The position numbers and the translations under genes are program-made. Shown one piece after another: positions 52,935 to 60,974 of a DNA stretch of 64,000 nt (position 1 is the stretch's first letter; each line of letters begins with the position of its first letter). This DNA is from Clostridia bacterium (GTDB lineage Bacteria; Bacillota; Clostridia; Oscillospirales; CAG-272). The stretch lies in assembly GCA_900769475.1 (NCBI GenBank), contig CAAGGQ010000110.1, forward strand, positions 1 through 64,000, read 5' to 3'. The notes below the pieces were generated by a model, which did not search any database, was not told where the DNA came from, and worked only from the letters and a program-made list of their open reading frames with translations.

Positions 52935-53600
52935 ATGAATACAAGCAAGCGCATTACCCTTCTCTGCGGTCACTACGGCAGCGGAAAGACCAACGTGGCG
53001 GTCAATCTCGCCCTGCGGGAACGAACCCTCTACGAAAAGGTTGCGGTGGCCGATTTGGACATCGTAAACCCCTATTTCCGTACTAAGGACAGCAGCGCGG
53101 AGTTTGAGGCGGCAGGCATTCGCCTGATCTGCTCGGACTACGCCAACACCAACGTGGACATCCCCGCTCTCCCCCCGGATCTCTACGCCATTACCGACGA
53201 CAAGAGCATTCGCGTGCTCATCGACGTGGGCGGCGATGATCGGGGTGCCCTTGCCCTGGGACGTCTGGCTCCCTCCATTTTGGAGGAGGACAGCTATGAG
53301 ATGCTCATGGTCATCAACGGCTACCGTCCCCTGACCCGGGACGCTGCCTCCACCCTGGAGGTATTGCAGGAGATCGAGGCCGCCTGCGGAATCCCATTCA
53401 CGGGCCTGGTCAACAACTCCAACCTGGGAAACGACACCACCGCCGATGACGTGCTCGCCTCTTTGGCCTACGCCGAGGAGGTCTCCCGCATCACGGGGCT
53501 TCCCGTGGTCATGACCGCCTTCCACGAGGATCTGCTCCCCGCGCTTGGGGATAAGGTTCCTCATCCCTTCCCTTTGGCACTGCAAAAGAAAATCATATAA
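52935..53600 (+). CDS. MinD/ParA-like P-loop ATPase
   Basis: A 221-residue SIMIBI-type ATPase. The deviant P-loop GHYGSGKTNVA is at residues 12-22, followed by VADLDIVNPYFRT and an aspartate-bearing VLIDVGGDDRG. It lacks the membrane-targeting helix of MinD. It sits 12 bases after the Val ligase and before the ferredoxin gene, so it belongs to the oxidoreductase operon. Relatives (CooC, Mrp/NBP35 types) insert metal or FeS clusters, so assembly or activation of the FeS oxidoreductase is a reasonable guess. No Cys pair for cluster transfer is seen, which weakens an Mrp-like scaffold role. Confidence 0.75.
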   Translation: MNTSKRITLLCGHYGSGKTNVAVNLALRERTLYEKVAVADLDIVNPYFRTKDSSAEFEAAGIRLICSDYANTNVDIPALPPDLYAITDDKSIRVLIDVGGDDRGALALGRLAPSILEEDSYEMLMVINGYRPLTRDAASTLEVLQEIEAACGIPFTGLVNNSNLGNDTTADDVLASLAYAEEVSRITGLPVVMTAFHEDLLPALGDKVPHPFPLALQKKII

Positions 53601-53645
53601 ATCATCGATTGACCCCGGCGTCAACCGAAAAAGGAGCGATGTAAT

Positions 53646-53852
53646 ATGGCAAAATTAACCTTTAAGACCGACAACTGCAAGGGTTGCGGCCTGTGCGTGG
53701 ATGCCTGCCCGAAGAAGATCCTTCGCCTGGCCTCCAACAAGATCAACAAAAAAGGACATCATCCGGTAGAAATGACAGATGAATCGGCTTGCATTGGCTG
53801 TGCCTTCTGCGCCACCATGTGCCCCGATTGTATTATTAAGGTAGAGAGGTGA
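53646..53852 (+). CDS. 2-oxoacid:ferredoxin oxidoreductase delta subunit (2[4Fe-4S] ferredoxin)
   Basis: A 68-residue ferredoxin with two CxxCxxC...C sets: Cys11-14-17-21 and Cys49-52-55-59, each able to bind a 4Fe-4S cluster. The second set ends CATMCPD, the VorD/KorD pattern. It passes electrons between soluble ferredoxin and the TPP subunit of the enzyme encoded just downstream. AAAGGAG ribosome site; six bases to the alpha-subunit start. Confidence 0.93.
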   Translation: MAKLTFKTDNCKGCGLCVDACPKKILRLASNKINKKGHHPVEMTDESACIGCAFCATMCPDCIIKVER

Positions 53853-53857
53853 TCAAC

Positions 53858-54913
53858 ATGGCAGAAAAAGTATTGATGAAGGGCAACGAGGCCATTGCCG
53901 AGGCCGCCATCCTTGCGGGATGCCGCCACTACTTTGGTTACCCCATTACCCCCCAAACCGAAATTGCCGCCTATATGGCAAAGAAAATGCCCAAGATCGG
54001 CGGTACCTTCCTCCAGGCCGAGAGTGAGATCGCGGCCATCAACATGGTCTATGGCGTGGCCTCCACGGGTCTGCGCGTTATGACTTCCTCCTCCTCTCCC
54101 GGAATCTCCCTGAAAAGCGAAGGCCTTTCCTATCTGGCCGGTGCTGATCTGCCCTCTTTGGTTGTAAACGTACAGCGCGGCGGCCCGGGTCTGGGCGGTA
54201 TTCAGCCCAGCCAGTCCGACTACTTCCAGGCCACTCGCGCGGCAGGACACGGCGACTTCCACATGATCGTTCTGGCTCCCGCCTCGGTGCAGGAGATGGC
54301 AGAGCTGACCGTGAAGGGCTTTGAGCTGGCCGACACCTACCGCATGACCTCTATGATCCTGGCCGACGGTACCATGGGTCAGATGATGGAGCCCGTGGAG
54401 CTGAACTTTGACGTGAAGCCCATGCCCGAAAAGCCCTGGGCCACCACCGGCACCAAGCTGGAGCGCAAGCACAACATCGTCAACTCCCTCTCCCTGGTTC
54501 CCGAGGAGCTGGAGCAGCTCAACTTTGCCCGCTTTGAGAGATATCGTCAGATCGAAGAAAACGAGCCCATGTGGGAAGAGTACATGATGGAGGACGCCGA
54601 GATCTGCATTGCCGCCTTTGGCATTGCCTCCCGCGTTTCCAAGAACGCCATCAACGAGGCCCGCAAGCAGGGCATTAAGGTGGGCCTGATCCGTCCCATC
54701 ACCCTTTGGCCCTTCCCCAAAAAGGCATTCCAAAAGGCCGCTGAGCAGGTGAAGGCATTCATCTCCGTGGAGCTTTCCATGGGTCAGATGATCGACGACG
54801 TCCGCCTGGCCAGCGAATGTAAGGTACCCGTTACTCTGTGCAACCGTGCGGGCGGTATGATTCCCTCCCCCGAGCAGGTACTGGCAGAAATTAAAAAGGT
54901 TGCAGGAAAGTGA
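53858..54913 (+). CDS. vorB: 2-oxoacid:ferredoxin oxidoreductase alpha subunit (VorB-type)
   Basis: A 351-residue alpha subunit (pyruvate:ferredoxin oxidoreductase domains I/II), most like the VorB or KorA subunit of enzymes acting on 2-oxoisovalerate and other branched 2-oxo acids. Blocks are GNEAIAEAAILAGCRHYFGY, PITPQTEIAAYM, and TSSSSPGISLKSEGLSYLAG. Start at 53858 follows GAGGTGATC. The enzyme class runs both ways: oxidation of 2-oxo acids, or carboxylation of acyl-CoA with reduced ferredoxin. The Val/Ile/Leu T-box setting argues for carboxylation here; exact substrate range is inferred. Confidence 0.9.
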   Translation: MAEKVLMKGNEAIAEAAILAGCRHYFGYPITPQTEIAAYMAKKMPKIGGTFLQAESEIAAINMVYGVASTGLRVMTSSSSPGISLKSEGLSYLAGADLPSLVVNVQRGGPGLGGIQPSQSDYFQATRAAGHGDFHMIVLAPASVQEMAELTVKGFELADTYRMTSMILADGTMGQMMEPVELNFDVKPMPEKPWATTGTKLERKHNIVNSLSLVPEELEQLNFARFERYRQIEENEPMWEEYMMEDAEICIAAFGIASRVSKNAINEARKQGIKVGLIRPITLWPFPKKAFQKAAEQVKAFISVELSMGQMIDDVRLASECKVPVTLCNRAGGMIPSPEQVLAEIKKVAGK

Positions 54914-54924
54914 GGCATGGAACC

Positions 54925-55680
54925 ATGGTAGTATTTGATAAACCCCACGCATTGGCAGATATGCCCTTGCATTATTGCCCCGGTTGCACCCACGGCATCA
55001 TCCACCGCCTGGTGGCAGAGGTCATGGACGAGCTGGGAATTGAAGGAAAGACCATTGGCATCGCCCCCGTGGGATGCTCGGTAATGGCCTACAATTATTT
55101 CAACTGTGACATGATCGAGGCGGCCCACGGACGGGCTCCCGCCATTGCCACCGGCGTAAAGCGCGCCAATCCCGAGAACATCGTGTTCACCTATCAGGGT
55201 GACGGCGACCTGGCCTCCATTGGTATGGCAGAAACGGTGCACTCCGCCGCCAGAAACGAGAACATCACCGTGATCTTCGTAAACAATGCCATTTACGGTA
55301 TGACCGGCGGTCAGATGGCTCCCACCTCCCTCCCCGGACAGATCACCCAGACCTCTCCCTACGGCCGTGACGTAAATCATTGCGGCTATCCCATCCGCGT
55401 TTGCGAAATGCTCTCTCAGCTGGAAAGCCCTCAGTACCTGGAGCGCGTGACTGTGAACAGTGTAAAGAACATCAAGAACGCCAAGAAGGCGATCAAGAAG
55501 GCCTTCCAGAACCAGATCGACGGCAAGGGCTTCTCCCTGGTCGAGGTTCTCTCCACCTGCCCCACCAACTGGGGTATGACACCTCAGGCGGCGCTGAAGT
55601 GGATCGATGATAAGATGATCCCCTACTATCCTCTGGGCGTTTACAAGGACAAATCCGCACAACAGGAGGAAAGCAAATGA
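54925..55680 (+). CDS. 2-oxoacid:ferredoxin oxidoreductase beta subunit (TPP-binding)
   Basis: A 251-residue TPP-binding subunit. The start block MHYCPGC-type reads PLHYCPGCTHGIIHRL; the thiamine-Mg site is GDGDLASIGMAETVHSAARN with NNAIYGMTGGQM. The start at 54925 matches usual homologue starts; a GTG at 54910 overlapping the previous stop is possible. A C-terminal ending LGVYKDK precedes the gamma gene, which overlaps by four bases. Confidence 0.93.
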   Translation: MVVFDKPHALADMPLHYCPGCTHGIIHRLVAEVMDELGIEGKTIGIAPVGCSVMAYNYFNCDMIEAAHGRAPAIATGVKRANPENIVFTYQGDGDLASIGMAETVHSAARNENITVIFVNNAIYGMTGGQMAPTSLPGQITQTSPYGRDVNHCGYPIRVCEMLSQLESPQYLERVTVNSVKNIKNAKKAIKKAFQNQIDGKGFSLVEVLSTCPTNWGMTPQAALKWIDDKMIPYYPLGVYKDKSAQQEESK

Positions 55681-56210
55681 GCACCCAAAACTATCTCCTC
55701 TCGGGCTTTGGCGGACAGGGCATCCTGTTCTCCGGCAAATTCCTGGCCTACAAGGGCCTGACCGCGGGTAAGCAGGTGAGCTGGCTCCCCTCCTACGGTC
55801 CCGAAATGCGCGGCGGTACCGCCAGCTGCAGCGTGATCGTGAGCGACGAGCCCGTGGGCTCTCCCATCGTATCCAATCCCGACATTCTGGTGGCCATGAA
55901 CCTGCCCTCCTTTGATAAGTTTGAGGCCAGCGTGGTGCCCGGCGGCATGATCTTTGCCGATTCCACCCTCATTGAGCGGAAATCTGAGCGCACCGACGTA
56001 ACCGTGCACTACATTCCCGCAACCCAGCTGGCCAGCGACAACGGCTTTCCCACTCTGGCCAACATGATCATTGTTGGTAAGATCCTCAAGGAGCTGGGCG
56101 AATTCGACGAGGACGCCCTGCGCGTAGCCCTTGGCAAGGTCATCTCCGCCAAGCGTGCCGACATGCTGGAAACCAACCTCAAGGCCATGAAGATCGGCGC
56201 GGAATATTAA
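55677..56210 (+). CDS. 2-oxoacid:ferredoxin oxidoreductase gamma subunit
   Basis: A 177-residue gamma subunit with the family blocks SGFGGQGILFSGKFLAY and PSYGPEMRGGTASCSVI, the part that completes the CoA-binding site. It is the last gene of the VOR set (order delta-alpha-beta-gamma), overlapping beta by ATGA. The following 238 bases contain hairpins before ilvE. Confidence 0.93.
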   Translation: MSTQNYLLSGFGGQGILFSGKFLAYKGLTAGKQVSWLPSYGPEMRGGTASCSVIVSDEPVGSPIVSNPDILVAMNLPSFDKFEASVVPGGMIFADSTLIERKSERTDVTVHYIPATQLASDNGFPTLANMIIVGKILKELGEFDEDALRVALGKVISAKRADMLETNLKAMKIGAEY

Positions 56211-56240
56211 GCGGAATATTAGAAGGATGCGTTTTTGTCA

Positions 56241-56264
56241 GAACCTTTTTTGGAAAAAAGGTTC
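56241..56264 (+). terminator. Weak terminator-like hairpin after the VOR genes
   Basis: GAACCTTTTTT pairs with AAAAAAGGTTC around GG. No T-run follows, so read-through to ilvE is possible. Confidence 0.5.
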
Positions 56265-56344
56265 CGACACCTCCAAAAAACTTCCCTAACAGTTTTTATA
56301 AATCAACCGGGATGTTCCGTCTCCTTTCCACAGGTACTCCCGAT

Positions 56345-56373
56345 AGCGGTTAGGGACCACTACCCTAACCGCT
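56345..56373. other. Stem-loop before ilvE
   Basis: AGCGGTTAGGG pairs perfectly with CCCTAACCGCT around a seven-base loop. On the plus strand the tail is CCAAAAAG, so it is not a normal terminator; it is about 75 bases from the ilvE start. I found no T-box core here. Confidence 0.5.
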
Positions 56374-56448
56374 CCAAAAAGTTAGTTTCATTCAAGACGA
56401 TATTTTTAGTTCGATTTTAAAGAACAAACAGAAAGAAGATTACGTAAA

Positions 56449-57510
56449 ATGGATATCAAGATCATCAAAACAACCACTCCCAAGGAAAAGCCCGATGCCT
56501 CTACGCTGGGCTTTGGTAAGATCTTTACCGATCATATGTTCATCATGGATTATGAAGCAGGAAAGGGCTGGCACGATGCTCGCATCGTTCCCTTTGAGAA
56601 CATCTCCCTTCACCCCGCCTCCACCGTTCTGCACTACGGCTCCGAGATCTTTGAGGGTCTGAAGGCCTACCGCCGTGCCGACGGCAAGGTGCAGCTCTTC
56701 CGTCCCATGGAGAACGTTCGCCGTCTGAATTCCTCGGCCGACCGTCTCTGTCTGCCCCTGCTCCCCGAGGATATGGCTATGGAAGCCCTCACCGCCTTCG
56801 TGCGCACCGAAGAGGCCTGGACCCCCTCTGCTCCCGGCACCTCCCTCTATCTCCGTCCCTTCCTGTTTGGAAATGACGAGAGCCTGGGCGTGCACACGGT
56901 GCAAAACGCCAAGTTTGTAATCATCGCCTCCCCCGTGGGAAGCTACTACAAGGAAGGCATCAACCCTGTAAAGATCATGATCGAGGACGAGGACGTGCGT
57001 GCCGTAAAGGGTGGCACCGGCTACACCAAGTGCGGCGGTAACTACGCCGCCAGCAACCGTGCCGGCGAGCGCGCCGCACAAAAGGGCTACTCTCAGGTGC
57101 TCTGGCTGGACGGTGTACACAGAAAGTACATTGAGGAAGTAGGCGCCATGAACGTCATGTTCAAGATCGCGGGCGAGATCGTGACTCCCATGCTTTCGGG
57201 CTCAATTCTTCCCGGCATTACCAGAAAATCCTGCATTGAGATCCTTCAGAAAGAGGGCTACAAGGTCAGCGAGCGCCTGCTCAGCATCGACGAGCTGGAA
57301 CAGGCTATGGCTGACGGCACCCTGGAAGAAGCCTGGGGCACCGGCACCGCAGCCGTTGTTTCTCCCATTGGTGAGCTTTGCTACAAGGATCAAAAGTACA
57401 CCGTTGGCGGCGGCAAGATCGGAGAGGTTACCCAGCACCTGTACGATACCCTCACCGGAATTCAGTGGGGCAAAACCGAGGACACCTTTGGTTGGACCAT
57501 GCCTCTTTGA
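56449..57510 (+). CDS. ilvE: Branched-chain amino acid aminotransferase
   Basis: A 353-residue fold-type IV PLP enzyme, the longer class II (eukaryote-like) form. Blocks are LHYGSEIFEGLKAYRRADG, FGNDESLGVHTV and KCGGNYAASNRAGERAAQKG; GSILPGITRKSCIEIL is the substrate-side loop. It converts the 2-oxo acids for Val, Leu and Ile into the amino acids and so provides the last step of the proposed route. It lies directly after the VOR genes on the same strand. AGAAAGAAG serves as a modest ribosome site. Confidence 0.94.
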   Translation: MDIKIIKTTTPKEKPDASTLGFGKIFTDHMFIMDYEAGKGWHDARIVPFENISLHPASTVLHYGSEIFEGLKAYRRADGKVQLFRPMENVRRLNSSADRLCLPLLPEDMAMEALTAFVRTEEAWTPSAPGTSLYLRPFLFGNDESLGVHTVQNAKFVIIASPVGSYYKEGINPVKIMIEDEDVRAVKGGTGYTKCGGNYAASNRAGERAAQKGYSQVLWLDGVHRKYIEEVGAMNVMFKIAGEIVTPMLSGSILPGITRKSCIEILQKEGYKVSERLLSIDELEQAMADGTLEEAWGTGTAAVVSPIGELCYKDQKYTVGGGKIGEVTQHLYDTLTGIQWGKTEDTFGWTMPL

Positions 57511-57561
57511 TCTCTTCAGCAGAACAGAACTATCAAAGTTTGATTTGAGAGGAACGCGAAA

Positions 57562-59124
57562 ATGAAAAATCTTTTTCGTATTCTGATTGCGTTTTTGGCA
57601 ATCCCGATTTTGTTGGCGTCCTGTCAAGCCACTCCCAAGGAGATGGACGAGACATCCGCTATTACAACGGGGACCACCGCAACGGAGGAAGCACCTACTG
57701 CTACAACGGGATCAACCTCAACGGAGAGCAATCCCGGTACGCCGAGTGTGGAGCCGCCCGCAGAGATACGCGTAGCAACCTTCAACGTACAATCCTCTCT
57801 TTCCACTACCGAAAAGGGCGATTTGACGGCGGCATCGCAGGTTCGTTTGGATGCTCTGATCAAGGAGATCCTTTCCTATGATTTAGACGTTATCAGCCTG
57901 CAAGAGGATGCCGAAAAAATAAATGAATTGCTTTCCGCGGAGCTGGTGTCGGCAGGCTACGCCTGTTATGCCGATCCTGTTCCGGGCTCCGGTGAGGATC
58001 AGCGTTGCGGCATCTACTACCGCGCGGAGCGCTTTGAGCTGTTGGAGTCGGGAGTGAAAGACCTTCCCCACGGAACCTTTAAGGGAACCATTGGCACCCA
58101 TAAAAACCTGAATTCTTCTCACCATTTCTTTCTCCGTTACGTCATTCTTCGTGATAAGGAGACCGGCAAATCCTTTTTAAGCGCCAACACCCACCTCATT
58201 TCTCGCAACCAGAACACCCTTGGTATTTTCCAAACCGCGACCCGTATTCAGGCAAGGATCCATCAAATTGTCGGATATGAGGAGATGATTGACGCCTTGC
58301 GCGTGGGCGAGTACGTAGGCATTCCCGTTTGCGTGACCGGAGATATGAACACGGTGGCATCCGCATCCTTTGAATTTCACGATACCCTTGAAAACGCCAA
58401 GGCGTTTGGCGTTCCGGAGCTTACCGTAGGCGCAACCGGTGTTCTAAAGGTTCCTTATCACTGTTTGGATAATGATACCAATTCCGCCGTGGAGCTTCCT
58501 TACGAGATTACCAAGGTCACAGGAACGGACGTATATTTTAAGATTCAGTCCCCCACTTACTCCCGTTTGACCGCCAACCTGAAGGATAGCTTTGTCGTTG
58601 CCAAAAAGACAAACGCCACCGATACCAATTACGGCTCGTGGAACAGCTACCTTGGCAGCAAGGCAGGAAAAAACAAATCCACCGAGCGTTTGGACTACAT
58701 TTTGACCGACAACGGTTTTACCGTGGAGGAGTATCAAATTGGTGACGGCTATGCCACCTATCTGCGAGACAACAACGGGGTGGACGAGCTGAAGCTCTTT
58801 GAGGAGGATCTTCTTGCCGCACTTTCGGGTACTTTGACCTCTGCCAACGCAAAATTCGCCTACGACTTTGTTAAGAACGGTTCGTCTTATACCGCTACCA
58901 AGCTTCCGGATTGGTTGACCGATAACGGCGGTATTTATGCTTATTGCTACACCAATGATACCGGAGAGGTGAATACCGTGCCGCGAACCTTCTTCAACTA
59001 TCTTTCCTATTGCGCTTACTACACCCTCACGCCGGGGAAAAACGTAAAGGGAACCGCAGACCGCATTGAGGTTTGTACCTCGGATCATCTGTGCAGCATT
59101 GCCGTGCTTTCCTTTGCGGAATAA
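57562..59124 (+). CDS. Lipoprotein of the endonuclease/exonuclease/phosphatase family
   Basis: A 520-residue predicted lipoprotein (lipobox LASC, Cys21) with a Thr/Glu-rich linker to residue 68. The rest follows the EEP (DNase I-like) pattern: VATFNVQ, ISLQEDAEK, a GDMNTV block, LDYILT and a final CTSDHLCS, giving all main catalytic positions of this metal-dependent phosphodiesterase fold. The insertion from about residue 290 to 360 is long for the family. It lies between ilvE and the Leu T-box with its own AGAGGAA site and a terminator. No link to amino acid synthesis is apparent; it may release phosphate or degrade nucleic acids or lipids outside the cell. Confidence 0.75.
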   Translation: MKNLFRILIAFLAIPILLASCQATPKEMDETSAITTGTTATEEAPTATTGSTSTESNPGTPSVEPPAEIRVATFNVQSSLSTTEKGDLTAASQVRLDALIKEILSYDLDVISLQEDAEKINELLSAELVSAGYACYADPVPGSGEDQRCGIYYRAERFELLESGVKDLPHGTFKGTIGTHKNLNSSHHFFLRYVILRDKETGKSFLSANTHLISRNQNTLGIFQTATRIQARIHQIVGYEEMIDALRVGEYVGIPVCVTGDMNTVASASFEFHDTLENAKAFGVPELTVGATGVLKVPYHCLDNDTNSAVELPYEITKVTGTDVYFKIQSPTYSRLTANLKDSFVVAKKTNATDTNYGSWNSYLGSKAGKNKSTERLDYILTDNGFTVEEYQIGDGYATYLRDNNGVDELKLFEEDLLAALSGTLTSANAKFAYDFVKNGSSYTATKLPDWLTDNGGIYAYCYTNDTGEVNTVPRTFFNYLSYCAYYTLTPGKNVKGTADRIEVCTSDHLCSIAVLSFAE

Positions 59125-59147
59125 AATACAACAAAACAAAAGCTTGT

Positions 59148-59187
59148 GGCGTCTCAAACTCCGTTTGGTTTGAGACGCCGCGTTTTT
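59148..59187 (+). terminator. Terminator of the EEP lipoprotein gene
   Basis: GGCGTCTCAAAC and GTTTGAGACGCC pair perfectly around TCCGTTTG, followed by GCGTTTTTATT. Confidence 0.92.
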
Positions 59188-59220
59188 ATTGATAATTTTT
59201 CAAAAAAATCAAAAAACCCG

Positions 59221-59249
59221 TTGACAAACCAAAAAAATCATGTTATAAT
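59221..59249 (+). promoter_or_regulatory. Promoter of T-box 3
   Basis: TTGACA at 59221-59226 and TATAAT at 59244-59249, spacer 17. Confidence 0.92.
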
Positions 59250-59255
59250 ACACCA

Positions 59256-59538
59256 TATTTTATTTTAAATGCATTGATGGAATTATTCTCTATCCCAAGT
59301 TCACCCCAGAGAGTCGGCGGAGGGTGCGAGCCGACGTGGACCGACAGAGAAGTCTCGTTCCGGAGCAGAGTTGCCCAACCCATATGGCAGTAAGCGACTA
59401 CGGCGTGCCCCGTTACCAAGGCAAAGGGCTTGTCAGAGCCCCAATGAGTTGACCGTAGTTTTACGGTAAACAGGGTGGTACCGCGAAGATTGTTCGTCCC
59501 TGAAGCTGATGTATCAGCTTCAGGGACTGTTTGTTTTC
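59256..59538 (+). promoter_or_regulatory. T-box leader 3, specifier read as CTC (Leu)
   Basis: T-box core AGGGTGGTACCGCG at 59472-59485; terminator GTCCCTGAAGCTGAT/ATCAGCTTCAGGGAC with TGTTTGTTTTC at 59496-59538. Stem I: TGC/GCA base, kink, GGAA (59279-59282)/TTCC (59358-59361), upper helix TTCTCT/AGAGAA and cap AGAGA with GGAGGGTGCGA. The triplet one base before TTCC is CTC (59354-59356), by the same geometry as the other two leaders. TGGT again fits discriminator A. This leader is much less like 1 and 2, so it arose separately. The downstream LeuA-like gene agrees with leucine. Confidence 0.88.
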
Positions 59539-59588
59539 TATACCCCCGCGCTCTGTACGCCTCGCAAACAGAAAGGAAAACGATCCAA

Positions 59589-60974
59589 ATGAAACACATT
59601 CAAATTGCAGACACCACACTTTGCAGAGAGGGCAAGGCCTTTAGCTTTAAGGAAAAGCTGGAGATTGCCCGTCAGCTGGAAAAGCTGAACGTAGATGTGA
59701 TCGAGCTCCCCGAGATCCATACGCCTAAGACCGACATCCTCTTTGTGCGTACCGCCTCCTCCTTTGTAAAGCAAAGCACTCTCTCGGTCGCTGCCGGAAA
59801 GACCCCGGAAAGCATTTCCAACGCCTTGGCCGCGTTAGGCAATACCGCCAATCCTTGCGTGCGCATTGAGCTGCCCGTATCCCCCGTGGGCATGGAATAC
59901 ATCTGTCACAAAAAGCCGCCCAAGATGCTGGAGTGGATCACGCAGGCTGTCCACACCGCCAAGAAAGGCTGTTCCAACGTGGAATTTTGCGCCGTGGATG
60001 CCACCCGCGCCGAAAAGGACTTTTTGAAGGAGGCCCTTCTGGCCGCACAAGTGGCAGGTGCCACCTCCATTTCGATCTGCGATAGCGCCGCCGAAATGCT
60101 CCCCGACGATTTTGCCACCTTCGTGGAGGAGATCCTCTCTTGGGTGGATTTGCCCGTGGGTGTTCGTTGCTCCAACCTCAACGGCCTCTCGGTGGCCGCC
60201 TCCATTCTTTCGGTGCGTCACGGAGCCTCCTGCGTAAAGACCAACGTAGACGGTGCCGACGCTCCGCTGGAGGCCTTTTGCACCATGCTCCGCAACTGCG
60301 GCAACAGCTATGGCTTCACCTCCTCTCTGCGTTACACCGAGCTCTACCGCATTGTAAAACAGATCCTGCGCATTACCGATGCGGCCTCCAAGAGCGACAA
60401 GATTCTTGCTGTGCAGGGCAGCGCCAACTCGGACATCCACCTGGATCGCAACGATTCCCAGGATGCAGTCATTGCCGCCGTGGCCAAGCTGGGCTATGAT
60501 CTCTCCGAGGAGGATCAAAAGAACGTGTACGAGGAATTCCTCCGCGTGGCCGAAAAGAAGAAGGTGGGCTCCAAGGAGCTGGACGCCATCATTGCCACCG
60601 CCGCCCTCCAAGTCCCCTCCACCTATCGCTTGGAGAACTATGTGATCAACACAGGCAGTGTTCTCAGCGCCAGCGCCCAGATCATAATGACCCGCGGCGA
60701 GGAGACCGTGCAGGGTATTTGCGTAGGAGACGGCCCCATTGACGCCGCCTTCCGCGCCATGGAGCAGATCCTGGGCCGCCATTACGAGTTGGATGATTTT
60801 CAAATCCAGGCTGTGACCGAGGGTAAGGAAGCCATGGGCTCGGCAGTGGTCAAGCTTCGTCGGGACGGCAAGCTCTACTCGGGCAACGGTCTTTCCACCG
60901 ACATCATCGGTGCCAGCATCCGCGCCTATCTCAACGCCGTGAACAAAATCATCTATGAGGAGGAACAGGCATGA
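59589..60974 (+). CDS. LeuA-like (2-isopropylmalate synthase family) protein lacking metal-site residues
   Basis: A 461-residue protein with the whole LeuA layout: TIM barrel (1-270), linker, and a C-terminal LeuA dimer/leucine-sensing domain (ICVGDGPIDAAFRAMEQ, GLSTDIIGASIRAYLNAVNK). Yet the catalytic landmarks are altered: DTTLRDGEQ reads DTTLCREGK, the HxH metal pair (normally in HTHDDLGLA) reads VRCSNLNGLS with Arg193 and Ser195, and the GERAGN segment is gone. As a Claisen-condensing enzyme it is probably dead or changed. It starts at 59589 after the Leu T-box and overlaps the ligase gene (ATGA). It may act as a leucine sensor or scaffold for the ligase, or do new chemistry; unknown. Confidence 0.8.
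   Translation: MKHIQIADTTLCREGKAFSFKEKLEIARQLEKLNVDVIELPEIHTPKTDILFVRTASSFVKQSTLSVAAGKTPESISNALAALGNTANPCVRIELPVSPVGMEYICHKKPPKMLEWITQAVHTAKKGCSNVEFCAVDATRAEKDFLKEALLAAQVAGATSISICDSAAEMLPDDFATFVEEILSWVDLPVGVRCSNLNGLSVAASILSVRHGASCVKTNVDGADAPLEAFCTMLRNCGNSYGFTSSLRYTELYRIVKQILRITDAASKSDKILAVQGSANSDIHLDRNDSQDAVIAAVAKLGYDLSEEDQKNVYEEFLRVAEKKKVGSKELDAIIATAALQVPSTYRLENYVINTGSVLSASAQIIMTRGEETVQGICVGDGPIDAAFRAMEQILGRHYELDDFQIQAVTEGKEAMGSAVVKLRRDGKLYSGNGLSTDIIGASIRAYLNAVNKIIYEEEQA

Noticed and set aside
56211..56448. A possible fourth T-box ahead of ilvE
   Set aside because: No GGTGGTACCGCG-like core is present; only two simple hairpins are found.
59475..59588. An N-terminal extension of the LeuA-like protein to 59475
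   Set aside because: It would begin inside the T-box core and read through the terminator hairpin; the ATG at 59589 gives the normal family start.
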